From an uncultured SAR116 cluster alpha proteobacterium (GTDB taxonomy: Bacteria; Pseudomonadota; Alphaproteobacteria; Puniceispirillales; Marisalimonadaceae), in assembly GCA_902543145.1 (NCBI GenBank), contig CACBXG010000014.1:1-34380 (forward strand): DNA of 34,380 nt, written 5' to 3'. The notes under the pieces were generated by a model. That model was not told the origin of the DNA, ran no database searches, and was given only the letters and a program-made list of their open reading frames with translations. The translations under genes were made by a program, and so were the position numbers. Positions 1 through 8,657 of the stretch are shown here, piece by piece (position 1 is the stretch's first letter; every line of letters begins with the position of its first letter).

Positions 1-314
1 AAAGAAAAATAATTCCTACGATAAGTAAGGGCAAAACAATTGAAGGTACTATTTCTGGGTTGGCTGCTACTATTTTGATTTCTTATTTTATCAAGGATTT
101 AATGAACTTTAACGTTATATATTCTTTAATTTATGGTTTTTTTATAGGTATTTTTGCTTTTTTCGGAGACCTTTTAGAGTCTGCTTTTAAAAGAAAAATT
201 GGTGTGAAGGATAGTGGAAAGTTGATCCCTGGACATGGAGGTTTTATGGATAGATTTGATGGATATTTTTTAGTAATACCTTTTTTGTATATTTCTATTA
301 ATTTAAAACTTTAA
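1..314 (+). CDS. cdsA: Phosphatidate cytidylyltransferase, C-terminal part (truncated by window start)
   Basis: Makes CDP-diacylglycerol from phosphatidate and CTP in the inner membrane, the branch point of phospholipid synthesis. The reading frame is open from the first complete codon at base 3, so only the 5' part is missing; the first in-frame start-like codon (TTG at 60) is internal. The visible part reads SKGKTIEG, then two hydrophobic segments, then the CdsA family signature S-x-x-K-R-x4-K-D-x-G-x2-x-P-G-H-G-G-x-x-D-R-x-D (here SAFKRKIGVKDSG followed by PGHGGFMDRFDGY), which holds the metal and CTP-binding acidic residues. It ends 2 bases before dxr, as is usual in the alphaproteobacterial uppS-cdsA-dxr-rseP-bamA order. 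Identification is very secure. Confidence 0.95.
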   Translation, partial: RKIIPTISKGKTIEGTISGLAATILISYFIKDLMNFNVIYSLIYGFFIGIFAFFGDLLESAFKRKIGVKDSGKLIPGHGGFMDRFDGYFLVIPFLYISINLKL

Positions 315-316
315 TT

Positions 317-1474
317 ATGGATATTAAAAAAAATATTATATTGTTGGGAGCAACTGGTTCTATAGGTGAATCTTCTCTGCGTTTGTTAAGAAAAAATAGA
401 GAAAGATTTAATCTTTTAGGCGTCTCTGCTCATAACAACGCAAAATTATTAAGCAAAATAGTAAATGAATTTGATGTTCCTAATGTTGTATTATCTGATC
501 CTAAAAATGCTAAATCATATTATGGTAAAAATGAGTTAAATGTAGGACACTCTAGCTTAATTGAATTAGCAAAAATAAATTGTGATATTGTAATATCAGG
601 AATAATTGGAATGTCGGGTTTGTATCCAGCATTTGCCGCAATTAGTGTTGGAAATAATCTTGCAATAGCAAATAAAGAAACATTAGTATCTGCTGGTAAA
701 ATTTTTATGGAAAAAAGTTACGAGAAAAAAGTTAGAATTTTGCCAGTGGATTCTGAGCACAGTGCAATATTTCAATGTCTAGAAAAAAATAACATTGCTA
801 ATGTTGATTTTATTACACTTACTGCATCAGGAGGCCCATTTTTAAATATGCCAATTGAAAATTTTAAAAATATTAAACCAAAAGATGCAATTAAACATCC
901 TGTTTGGAAAATGGGCAAAAAAATATCAGTTGATAGTGCTACTATGTTCAATAAAGCATTAGAAATTATTGAAGCTTCCGTGCTTTTTAACATTGAAAGT
1001 GATAAAATTGAAGTTACAGTTCATCCTGAACATATTATTCATGGTTTAGTTCATTATAAAGATGGTTCAATTTTAGCAAACTTAGGTTTCCCTGATATGA
1101 TAACACCATTAAGTGTTGCCCTTAACTGGCCTGAAAGAATAAATTTAAATCTAAAAAAATTATCTTTAAACAATATTAGTAATCTCAATTTTTTTGAACC
1201 TGATTTTAAAAAATTCCCAGGATTAAAATTAGGTTGGGAAGTTCTTGAAAGTTCTAATTGCTCTCCAATTGTTCTAAATGCTTCAAATGAAATTGCTGTT
1301 GACGCTTTCTTGAAAAATAAAGTCAGATTTACAGATATATACAATATTGTTTACGAAACTTTAAATGTTTGTAAACCATTGATCCCCAAAAATCTAGATG
1401 ACATAATTGAAATAGATAATATAGCAAGAATAAATGCATTAAATCTAATTAAAAGGAAATTTCATAATGATTGA
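317..1474 (+). CDS. dxr: 1-deoxy-D-xylulose 5-phosphate reductoisomerase
   Basis: Second enzyme of the MEP isoprenoid pathway: converts DXP to 2-C-methyl-D-erythritol 4-phosphate using NADPH in the cytoplasm. At 385 aa it is of normal length. The N-terminal NADPH fold has GATGSIG (residues 11-17); IANKETLVSAG follows at about 117-127. The metal ligands are D145 and E147 in PVDSEHSAIFQ and E216 in MFNKALEIIEA, with N212/K213 as substrate contacts by comparison with the E. coli enzyme. The flexible-loop region HPVWKMGKKISVDSATM and the C-terminal ASNEIAVDAFL are intact. It starts 2 bases after cdsA and its stop overlaps rseP by 8 bases, so translation is probably coupled. Confidence 0.97.
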   Translation: MDIKKNIILLGATGSIGESSLRLLRKNRERFNLLGVSAHNNAKLLSKIVNEFDVPNVVLSDPKNAKSYYGKNELNVGHSSLIELAKINCDIVISGIIGMSGLYPAFAAISVGNNLAIANKETLVSAGKIFMEKSYEKKVRILPVDSEHSAIFQCLEKNNIANVDFITLTASGGPFLNMPIENFKNIKPKDAIKHPVWKMGKKISVDSATMFNKALEIIEASVLFNIESDKIEVTVHPEHIIHGLVHYKDGSILANLGFPDMITPLSVALNWPERINLNLKKLSLNNISNLNFFEPDFKKFPGLKLGWEVLESSNCSPIVLNASNEIAVDAFLKNKVRFTDIYNIVYETLNVCKPLIPKNLDDIIEIDNIARINALNLIKRKFHND

Positions 1475-2537
1475 GAGTGGTTTTTTTACATCATTAATTG
1501 GTTTTTTTATTGTTTTAACCCCTTTGATATTCTTTCATGAGCTTGGGCATTATTTTGCTGCCAAAAAGTCTGGTGTAAGTGTAGAGTCTTTTTCAATTGG
1601 TTTTGGGCCTGAAATATTTGGTTATACTGACAAAAATAATACTAGATGGAAATTTTCCTTAATACCATTAGGTGGCTATGTAAAAATGAAAGGCGAACTT
1701 GTAAATCTCTCAAAAAAAGATGACAAAAACTTAAAAGAAAAAGATACTTTTTTGCAAGCAAATTTGTTTTCTAGATTTCTGATTGTTTTGTCTGGGCCCT
1801 TAGCTAATTTGATTTTAGGGTTGCTTTTAATTACAAGCCTTTATTATTTTAATGGTAGATATGTTTCCCCTCCAATTATAAATGAAGTATTAGACACTAA
1901 ACCAGCTAAAATTGGTGGAATTATCTCTGGAGATAAAGTTATTAGCATAAATAATATGAAAACAAAAAATTTTACTGATATTAAAAATATTGTTGAAAAA
2001 AATCCTAAAAACAATCTTTTATTTGAAGTTTTAAGAAATGAGAATGTTTTGTATTTTAATATTGTTCCTGATGAATTTTACGAAAAAAAATCAAAAAAAG
2101 TTTTGGGTAGGATTGGAGTTACTGCAGCGCCATCTGAATTAATTACACTATCTATTTTACCAGCTTTAAAATTTGGGTTATTGGACTCCATTAAAATGAC
2201 ACATGAATGGTTAATAGGTTTAAATGCTCTATTGTCATTTGAAGTTGATAAAAAAGATGTATTGGGTCCTATTGGTATTGCAAAAATTTCTGGCACAAGT
2301 TTAGATAGAGGTTTAGCATCGATAATTTTTTTAATGGCAATTTTGTCTATAAACTTAGGATTGATAAATCTATTACCAATACCAGCTTTAGATGGAGGCT
2401 ATATTTTACTTTTTACTTATGAGTTGATATTTGGAAAACCTTTAACAGGTTCGATACAATTATTCTTACTAAAATTTGGCTTTTTATTTTTAATTTCGTT
2501 AATGATATTAGTGACAGCTTTTGATTTAGGTTTATAG
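1467..2537 (+). CDS. rseP: Site-2 intramembrane metalloprotease RseP (with PDZ domain)
   Basis: Inner-membrane zinc protease that cuts anti-sigma factors and remnant signal peptides. The 356 aa protein starts with a hydrophobic helix holding the zinc motif HELGH (H24, E25, H28). A second transmembrane segment follows around 98-118, then a periplasmic PDZ domain (about 120-200, PAKIGGIISGDKVISINN). The C-terminal membrane part carries the third zinc ligand in PALDGG (D309). This is a single-PDZ version, shorter than the roughly 450 aa two-PDZ E. coli protein and typical of alphaproteobacterial homologues. AAAAGGAAA upstream (1451-1459) is a plausible ribosome site for the ATG at 1467. No rseA-like partner is visible here. 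Confidence 0.95.
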   Translation: MIESGFFTSLIGFFIVLTPLIFFHELGHYFAAKKSGVSVESFSIGFGPEIFGYTDKNNTRWKFSLIPLGGYVKMKGELVNLSKKDDKNLKEKDTFLQANLFSRFLIVLSGPLANLILGLLLITSLYYFNGRYVSPPIINEVLDTKPAKIGGIISGDKVISINNMKTKNFTDIKNIVEKNPKNNLLFEVLRNENVLYFNIVPDEFYEKKSKKVLGRIGVTAAPSELITLSILPALKFGLLDSIKMTHEWLIGLNALLSFEVDKKDVLGPIGIAKISGTSLDRGLASIIFLMAILSINLGLINLLPIPALDGGYILLFTYELIFGKPLTGSIQLFLLKFGFLFLISLMILVTAFDLGL

Positions 2538-2543
2538 ATATAA

Positions 2544-2573
2544 TTGCTATACATTAAAAAAAAACAATATAAA
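2544..2573 (+). promoter_or_regulatory. Possible promoter directly before bamA
   Basis: TTGCTA (2544-2549) and TATAAA (2568-2573) are separated by 18 bases. If used, transcription would begin within a few bases of the bamA ATG at 2582, and no Shine-Dalgarno sequence is visible there. The region is extremely A-rich, so a chance match is quite possible. Confidence 0.25.
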
Positions 2574-2581
2574 ATAAATAC

Positions 2582-4855
2582 ATGTTTAATTTTTCAAAAT
2601 TTTTTTTATTATTTAATAAATTTTTACTGATATTTATTATTTTAGCTAAATTCTCTTTATCTTATGCTGATCAATTAAGAATTGAAAAAGTTAAAATAAA
2701 TGGAACACAAAGGATATCTAAATCATTCATTCTAAATTTTTTTCCAGAATACCCAAATACAAATTTTAACAATGAAGTATTAAATAAATTTACAAAAGAC
2801 TTGTATAATTCTGGAATGTTTAACAAAGTGAGTTTAAAAGTCGATAATAACATTCTACTAATCAATGTTGAAGAATATCCTATTATTAATGAAATTTCTT
2901 TCACAGGAAATGATTTGTTAGAAAATGAAACTCTAAGCAATATAATTTCAATAAAATCAAGAGATATTTTTAATAAAAATGATATAAGTGATTCAATAAA
3001 AAAAATAAAAGTAGAATATCAAAAAATTGGTCGATATTTAGCCCAAGTAAATATTAAAAAAATAGAAATAGCTGAAGGAAGGGTAAATCTAAATTTTGAA
3101 ATTAATGAAGGTTCTTTGCTTGTTGTTAAAAACATTAATTTTACAGGCAATAAAAATTTTTCTGATAAAGAGTTGAGGTCAATAATATCAACTAAAGAAG
3201 AGGCCTGGTACAAAATTTTTGGATCTAATAAATTTATACCAGAACGTTTAGATTATGATAAAGTAAAACTTAAAGAGTTTTATAGTCAGAGAGGTTATTT
3301 AGATTTCACTGTCAAAGTGGCTAGAGGAGATCTTCTTCCTGATCTTTCAGGTTTTAATATCAATTTTATTATTAGTGAAGGGCAGAGATATTCTATAGAT
3401 AAAATAAATATTAATACCACACTCATTGATGATAAAAAAAAATTATTAAAAGAATTATATTTAAAAAAGGGTGATTTTTTCAACTCTAGAGCTCTTGAGG
3501 AATCTTTAAAAATTTTGGTTACTTTTTTTGAAGATAGTGGTTATAGTTTTGTTAGAGTTGATCCAATATTACAAAAAAGTAAAAATTTAGTTAATATTAA
3601 TTTCAATATTACTGAAGGTAGTGAAAAATATATTAATAAAATTATCATATCAGGTAATACAAGGACCAACGACAGTGTTATTAGGAGAGAATTATCCTTT
3701 TTAGAGGGAGATCCTTTTAATAAATCAAAACTTAATTCTTCTATAAACTCTTTAAAAAGATTAGGTTATTTTCAGTCAGTAAATTATAAATTGCAAGACA
3801 CAGATTCTCCTACATCCATTGATATATTAATTGAAGTTCAAGAAACAAATACTGGCGCTGCCTCTTTTGGTATTGGCTATTCTTCATTAAATAATACAAC
3901 ATTAACTTTTGGTTTAAGTGAAAGAAATTTTCTAGGTGAAGGAAAAAAGTTAAAATTTGAAGTAAGTTCATCTAGTCAAAAAACAACGTATAATATTGGC
4001 ATGACAGAGCCTTATTTTTTAGACAGACATTTATCTTTATTTGGTGGTTTATATGATCAAAAAAGTGAAAATTCAACAGGAGATGTAACAACTGACAAGT
4101 CAGGTTTTAATGTAGGCGTTGGTATTAATCATGATGATTTATATCAATCATTTAAATATAACTTTTCTGTTTCTGAAACCACTACTTCTAGCACTTCAAC
4201 AGCAGCATCTACTACTGGAGAAGAGGGTATAGAAATTACTACTTCATCAATCACTCATACTTTGTCTCAAGATACTAGAGATAGTTTTTTTAATCCAACT
4301 TCTGGTTATAAATGGCATATTGATAATACTTTATCTGGAATTGGTGGTGATGCTAAATTCTATAAATCTGTTTTTAATGTTAAATCATATTACCCAATTA
4401 ATTATGGAGATTATATATTGGGCTTCAAAACAGGTTTAGGGATTATTAGAGCAATAGAAGACAATATTACATCATCTAATCGTTTTTTCCTAGGAGGAAA
4501 ATCCATAAGAGGATTTAACAATGACGGTATTGGTCCTCGTGATACAGGCAATAATCAGGCAATAGGTGGAAATAATTTTTATAATTTATCTTTTGAGTTA
4601 AAATCTGATAAATTTATGCCGAATGATACTGGTTTAGAGTGGTTATTCTTTTCAGATGTAGGATCAATATGGGGTACAGATTATGAAACAGGGGTCCAGG
4701 GTTACGATGACAAAGAGCCTAGAATTACTAGCGGTTTTGGTTTGTCAATGAGTACTCCAGTAGGTCCTTTGCAAATGATTTGGGGCTTTCCAGTAAAAAG
4801 TAAAACTTATGATATTGAAGAAAACTTTCAATTTAGTATTGGTACTAATTTTTAA
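2582..4855 (+). CDS. bamA: Outer membrane protein assembly factor BamA
   Basis: Omp85-family core of the BAM complex, which inserts beta-barrel proteins in the outer membrane. The 757 aa length is normal. An N-terminal signal sequence (about residues 1-29: lysines, a long F/L/I stretch, then SYADQ) precedes five POTRA repeats to about residue 410, recognisable by repeated patterns such as ISFTGN, INFTGN, IIISGN and GYFQSVNY. A C-terminal beta-barrel follows, with the conserved lid-lock motif RGF (SIRGFNNDGIGPRD near 640) and a terminal beta-signal-like stretch FQFSIGTNF ending in aromatic Phe. It sits between rseP and skp as in other Proteobacteria, and skp delivers its substrates. Confidence 0.97.
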   Translation: MFNFSKFFLLFNKFLLIFIILAKFSLSYADQLRIEKVKINGTQRISKSFILNFFPEYPNTNFNNEVLNKFTKDLYNSGMFNKVSLKVDNNILLINVEEYPIINEISFTGNDLLENETLSNIISIKSRDIFNKNDISDSIKKIKVEYQKIGRYLAQVNIKKIEIAEGRVNLNFEINEGSLLVVKNINFTGNKNFSDKELRSIISTKEEAWYKIFGSNKFIPERLDYDKVKLKEFYSQRGYLDFTVKVARGDLLPDLSGFNINFIISEGQRYSIDKININTTLIDDKKKLLKELYLKKGDFFNSRALEESLKILVTFFEDSGYSFVRVDPILQKSKNLVNINFNITEGSEKYINKIIISGNTRTNDSVIRRELSFLEGDPFNKSKLNSSINSLKRLGYFQSVNYKLQDTDSPTSIDILIEVQETNTGAASFGIGYSSLNNTTLTFGLSERNFLGEGKKLKFEVSSSSQKTTYNIGMTEPYFLDRHLSLFGGLYDQKSENSTGDVTTDKSGFNVGVGINHDDLYQSFKYNFSVSETTTSSTSTAASTTGEEGIEITTSSITHTLSQDTRDSFFNPTSGYKWHIDNTLSGIGGDAKFYKSVFNVKSYYPINYGDYILGFKTGLGIIRAIEDNITSSNRFFLGGKSIRGFNNDGIGPRDTGNNQAIGGNNFYNLSFELKSDKFMPNDTGLEWLFFSDVGSIWGTDYETGVQGYDDKEPRITSGFGLSMSTPVGPLQMIWGFPVKSKTYDIEENFQFSIGTNF

Positions 4856-4860
4856 AGTTT

Positions 4861-5484
4861 TTGTTTGGACTTGAAATGTTTTTTCTAGATTTACTAATTT
4901 TTTCAACTGTAATTGATAATAAGCATCATGAATTTATTAATAGTAATAGATACAATTATAACATTCTGGGACTTCATAATAGTTTTAAAATATCAAATGT
5001 TGTTGAAAATGATAAAATAGGAATTATTGATTTTAGATATATTTTGAAAAGCTCAAATGCTATGAAACTATTAGGTAATAAATTCTTGACTTTAGAGAAA
5101 GAAATTAATGAAAAAATTAAACAAAAACAAATTTTGCTAAAACAAAAGGAGGAGAGTTTAAAAAAACTTAAAAATAATCTTGCAGAATCTGAATATAAAA
5201 AAAGAGTGAAATTATTTAAAAAAGAAGTTTTTAAAATTCAAAAAAAATATAAAGATGAGAGAGCTGTATTAAATAAGTCTTTTCAAAAAATTCAAAAAAA
5301 TATTAAGGATTTATTAGCTCAAATTATTAAAGATGTTTCAATAAATAAAAATATTAATGTTGTTTTGCTTAAAGAAAACGTTTTTTTATTTAATAATCAA
5401 AGCATTGATTTCACTAACGAGGTTCTTGAATTATTTAATAATAAGACAAAATCCATGAAAATTATAATTAATTCTCCTAAATAG
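4861..5484 (+). CDS. skp: OmpH/Skp-family periplasmic chaperone
   Basis: Skp-like holdase that carries unfolded outer-membrane proteins to BamA. The core begins at about residue 53 with GIIDFRYILKSSNAMKLL, matching the family pattern VGVVDxxxVLxxSxAGK. It continues as a long, lysine-rich coiled coil (about 75-160) and ends in a short beta/helix segment, as expected. It lies 5 bases after bamA and before lpxD, the normal place for skp. The N-terminus is odd: the longest frame opens at TTG 4861, with an in-frame ATG at 4876. Either way the hydrophobic stretch (FFLDLLIFSTV) is short, has no preceding lysine or arginine and is a poor signal peptide. A lysine codon lies just upstream at 4855 but no start codon goes with it. 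Family is secure, exact start is not. Confidence 0.85.
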   Translation: MFGLEMFFLDLLIFSTVIDNKHHEFINSNRYNYNILGLHNSFKISNVVENDKIGIIDFRYILKSSNAMKLLGNKFLTLEKEINEKIKQKQILLKQKEESLKKLKNNLAESEYKKRVKLFKKEVFKIQKKYKDERAVLNKSFQKIQKNIKDLLAQIIKDVSINKNINVVLLKENVFLFNNQSIDFTNEVLELFNNKTKSMKIIINSPK

Positions 5485-5496
5485 TTAAGAAAACAT

Positions 5497-6549
5497 ATGA
5501 ATAAAGAATTTTTTAAAATTAATCATAAAATTAATTTATTAGATATTTTAAATATTTTAGACATATCTAAAGATGAAATTGTTTTTAAAAAAGAGAACCT
5601 AGTTGTTCACCTTGAAAAAATTAATATTGAAGATTTTGTTTCATTTGAAAATTTAAAAAAAAATAAATTATCTTTTTTTACAAATGTAAAAAGGAATTTC
5701 AACAATGTAACTTCTGGTATTTGTATAGCTGAAAAGGAAAATTTTAAATATTTAAATAAAGATATTATTAAGATACCTTATAGTAATCCAAAAAAGGGAT
5801 TTTCAAAAATTTTAAAAAAATATGTAACAAAAAATCAACAACATAAAAAAGAAAATAAAATTCATCCATCAGCAATAGTTCATAAAACTGCTAAGATTGG
5901 AAAAAATGTTTTTATAGGTGCATATTCTATTATTTGTGAAGATGTTATAATTGAAGATAATACATATATCTCTGAACGAGTAACTATTTCTTCAAATTGT
6001 AAAGTAGGAAAAGAATGTTTTATTGGCGCTGGTGTTATTATAGAATGTACAATTTTAAATAAAAAAGTAAATGTAGCTCATAACAGTGTTTTAGGGAAAA
6101 TAGGTTTTGGTTTCATTCCAGAAAACACTAAAACAATTTTAACTCCTCATGTAGGAAGCCTTATTATTGGCGAGGGTACTAATATTGGATCTGCTTGTAC
6201 GATTGATAGAGGGTTGATAGATGAAACTTTAATTGGTAAATATGTAATGATCGATAATCAAGTACACATCGGCCATAACTGTGTTATAAATGATTTTTGT
6301 ATTTTAGCTGGCCAAGTTGGTTTATCAGGTTCAGTTGTTTTAGAAAAAAACGTTATTTTAGGTGGAGATGTTAGCGTAAAAGATAACATTAGGATTGGGG
6401 AGGGATCTATTGTGGCTGGTGCTTCAAAAGTTTTTAATAGTTTTCCCAAAGCTAGCAAAATAGGTGGTAGTCCAGCCCAAGATATGAACTCTTGGAAAAG
6501 ACTTATAGCATCACAAAGATTAAGTAACAAAAAAAGAAAGAATAACTGA
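5497..6549 (+). CDS. lpxD: UDP-3-O-acylglucosamine N-acyltransferase
   Basis: Third lipid A enzyme: moves an R-3-hydroxyacyl chain from ACP to the 2-amino group of UDP-3-O-acyl-glucosamine. The 350 aa protein has the N-terminal uridine-binding domain (about 1-115, including LSFFTNVKRNF) and then a left-handed beta-helix of hexapeptide repeats (IHPSAIVHKTAKIGKNVFIG onward). The catalytic histidine lies in HIGHN (about residue 254-258) after TIDRGLIDETLIG. The C-terminal helix (SWKRLIASQRL) is present. It lies 12 bases after skp and 1 base before fabZ, in the usual lpxD-fabZ-lpxA order. Confidence 0.96.
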   Translation: MNKEFFKINHKINLLDILNILDISKDEIVFKKENLVVHLEKINIEDFVSFENLKKNKLSFFTNVKRNFNNVTSGICIAEKENFKYLNKDIIKIPYSNPKKGFSKILKKYVTKNQQHKKENKIHPSAIVHKTAKIGKNVFIGAYSIICEDVIIEDNTYISERVTISSNCKVGKECFIGAGVIIECTILNKKVNVAHNSVLGKIGFGFIPENTKTILTPHVGSLIIGEGTNIGSACTIDRGLIDETLIGKYVMIDNQVHIGHNCVINDFCILAGQVGLSGSVVLEKNVILGGDVSVKDNIRIGEGSIVAGASKVFNSFPKASKIGGSPAQDMNSWKRLIASQRLSNKKRKNN

Positions 6550-6550
6550 T

Positions 6551-7030
6551 ATGGTACTTAAAGATGATAAAGGTGAAACAATTACACTTTTACATAATGA
6601 TATTATTAAATTAATTCCTCATAGACATCCTTTTTTGTTAATTGATAAAGTAACAGATATAATATTTTACCAAAGTGTTACTGGTATAAAATCTGTAACA
6701 TTTAATGAACCTTTCTTCCCTGGCCATTTTCCTGAGCGCCCAGTTATGCCTGGTGTTTTGATTTTAGAATCAATGGCTCAGACTGCCGCATGTTTAGTAT
6801 CCTACCAAGACAAATCTTTATCTTTCAACAATCTTGTTTTTTTTACTGGTATAGAAAAAGCTAAATTTAGAAAGCCAGTAATTCCAGGAAATGAATTAAT
6901 TTTAAAAATAAATCTTATGTCTAACAAACGATCTTTATATAAATTTAACGGTGAAGCTTTTGTCCAAAATAAATTAGTAGCATCTTCAGAATTCTCAGCG
7001 ATGCTTGTTAACGAGGAAAAAGCAAAATGA
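6551..7030 (+). CDS. fabZ: 3-hydroxyacyl-[ACP] dehydratase FabZ
   Basis: Hot-dog-fold dehydratase of fatty acid elongation; removes water from 3-hydroxyacyl-ACP, the same precursor that LpxA and LpxD use, which explains its place between them. At 159 aa it has the catalytic histidine in PGHFPERPVMPG and the catalytic acidic residue in the following LILESMAQTAA. The N-terminal IPHRHPFLLIDKV is a clean family match. The stop overlaps the lpxA start (ATGA, 7027-7030), implying translational coupling. Confidence 0.97.
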   Translation: MVLKDDKGETITLLHNDIIKLIPHRHPFLLIDKVTDIIFYQSVTGIKSVTFNEPFFPGHFPERPVMPGVLILESMAQTAACLVSYQDKSLSFNNLVFFTGIEKAKFRKPVIPGNELILKINLMSNKRSLYKFNGEAFVQNKLVASSEFSAMLVNEEKAK

Positions 7031-7824
7031 GCAATATACATCCAACATCAATAATACATGATGGATGTGAAATTGATATAAATGTTTCTATAGGTGCCTA
7101 TTCTATAATTGGTCCAAATGTTAAAATTGGAAAAAACTCTAAAATTCATTCTCATGTTGTAATTGATGGCAATACCAATATTGGATTAAATAATGAAATT
7201 TATTCTTTTTCTGTATTAGGGTCTAATCCTCAACATTTGAAATATCAAGGTGAAAAAACTGAACTTTTAATAGGCAATAATAATGTTTTTAGAGAACACG
7301 TGACTGTTCATCCAGGGACAAAAGTTGGTGTTCAAAAAACGATTATAGGTGATAATGGGTTTTTTATGGTTGGATCACATGTTGCTCATGATTGTTTGGT
7401 AGGAAATAATGTTGTATTTGTAAACAATGCAGTTATTGGAGGACATGTAGAAATTTCTGATTTTGTATATTTAGGCGGTCAAAGTGCTGTTCATCAATAT
7501 TGTAGAATTGGAAAACATGCTATCATAGGGGCTGGAACTACCATTGATGGTGATGTTATACCTTATACATCAGTTATTGGAAGTAGAGGTTATCTAAGTG
7601 GTTTAAATTTAGTTGGTTTAAAAAGGAGATCTTTTAAAAAAGATGAGATTAAGACATTAAGAAATGTTTATAGACTTTTATTTGCCCCAGAAGGAACGTT
7701 TAATGAAAGACTTTTAGAGGTAAGTGAAACTTATAATAAAAATGTATTAGTAAAAGAAATATTAAGTTTTTTAAAAGAAAACCTTAATCGTCCTTTAGTC
7801 CACCCTAAAATGGGTAAGCACTAA
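7027..7824 (+). CDS. lpxA: UDP-N-acetylglucosamine O-acyltransferase
   Basis: First committed step of lipid A: transfers R-3-hydroxyacyl from ACP to the 3-OH of UDP-GlcNAc. The 265 aa protein is a left-handed beta-helix of hexapeptide repeats starting at IHPTSIIHDGCEI, with catalytic histidine in MVGSHVAHDC (about 116-125) and the substrate region GGHVEISDFVYLGGQSAVHQ. A C-terminal helical domain begins near GLNLVGLKRRSF, as in E. coli LpxA (262 aa). It overlaps fabZ by 4 bases and lpxI by 1 base. Confidence 0.97.
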   Translation: MSNIHPTSIIHDGCEIDINVSIGAYSIIGPNVKIGKNSKIHSHVVIDGNTNIGLNNEIYSFSVLGSNPQHLKYQGEKTELLIGNNNVFREHVTVHPGTKVGVQKTIIGDNGFFMVGSHVAHDCLVGNNVVFVNNAVIGGHVEISDFVYLGGQSAVHQYCRIGKHAIIGAGTTIDGDVIPYTSVIGSRGYLSGLNLVGLKRRSFKKDEIKTLRNVYRLLFAPEGTFNERLLEVSETYNKNVLVKEILSFLKENLNRPLVHPKMGKH

Positions 7825-8633
7825 TGAAAATAGCTATCATTGCGGGTAGTGGTAATTTTCCTATTCAAATTGCAAGAGAAAATCCAGATGCTTTTGTTTT
7901 GTGTATTGAAGATCATTCATCTACAAGCACATTTAAAAATAACTCTGAAGTTATTTCTTTAAATAATCCATTAAGTTGGCTTTCAGTACTAAAGAAAAAT
8001 AAAATAACCCATTTAGTAATGGCTGGAAAAATTAATAGAATTTCAAATGAAAAATTCTATGATAATGAATTATATCATGACCTAATAAAAAAAACATTTT
8101 CACTAGGTGATAATTTGGCCTTAAATCTTATCGAAGATTTTTTTAATGAAAATGGTTTTGAAATAATACCAGTTACATCTATGCTTAAGAACTGTTTTTT
8201 TACAAAAGGTTTTTACAAAGAAGAGTTTTTTTCAAAAAAATTAAAACATTTTGTAATTCAAAATGCTAGATTTGGTATTAATTTCCTTAATAAAATGTCT
8301 GAATTTGATGCAGGTCAATCTGTAGTTGTAAGTAACTCAATAGTATATGCTATAGAAGCATTGGAAGGTACTGATGAAATGATAATTAGAGCAGGGGAAT
8401 TATATAACAACTACTTTAAAAACAGTATTTTTGGGCCAGTTTTAATAAAAATTCCTAAATTAAATCAAAATTTTAATATGGATTTACCAGTTATAGGTTT
8501 AGATACAATAAAAAAATGTAATGAATTAGGTTTTAGCTCAATCGTATTATCATCAAAGGGTACTTTGATTACAGAAATCGACATAGTTAAAAATTATTTA
8601 AAAAAGAACAAGTTTTGCATTTTTGCAATTTAA
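7824..8633 (+). CDS. lpxI: UDP-2,3-diacylglucosamine diphosphatase, LpxI type (DUF1009)
   Basis: Hydrolyses UDP-2,3-diacylglucosamine to lipid X and UMP. LpxI replaces the unrelated LpxH in Alphaproteobacteria, and its position between lpxA and lpxB fits. The 269 aa protein opens with IAIIAGSGNFPIQIA, the typical LpxI N-terminus. It contains VMAGKINR (about 71-78) and LGDNLALNLIEDFF, and ends with the conserved pair FNMDLPVIGLDTI and SSKGTLI. The N-terminal domain binds substrate and the C-terminal DUF1009 domain holds the metal site. Start overlaps the lpxA stop by one base (TAATG). Confidence 0.94.
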   Translation: MKIAIIAGSGNFPIQIARENPDAFVLCIEDHSSTSTFKNNSEVISLNNPLSWLSVLKKNKITHLVMAGKINRISNEKFYDNELYHDLIKKTFSLGDNLALNLIEDFFNENGFEIIPVTSMLKNCFFTKGFYKEEFFSKKLKHFVIQNARFGINFLNKMSEFDAGQSVVVSNSIVYAIEALEGTDEMIIRAGELYNNYFKNSIFGPVLIKIPKLNQNFNMDLPVIGLDTIKKCNELGFSSIVLSSKGTLITEIDIVKNYLKKNKFCIFAI

Positions 8634-8657
8634 AATTTTAATTTTGATCATAAAATT

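Noticed and set aside
4861-5484. Skp as a degenerate pseudogene
   Set aside because: Although the N-terminus is poor, the family core and long coiled coil are intact without stops, and position after bamA is conserved.
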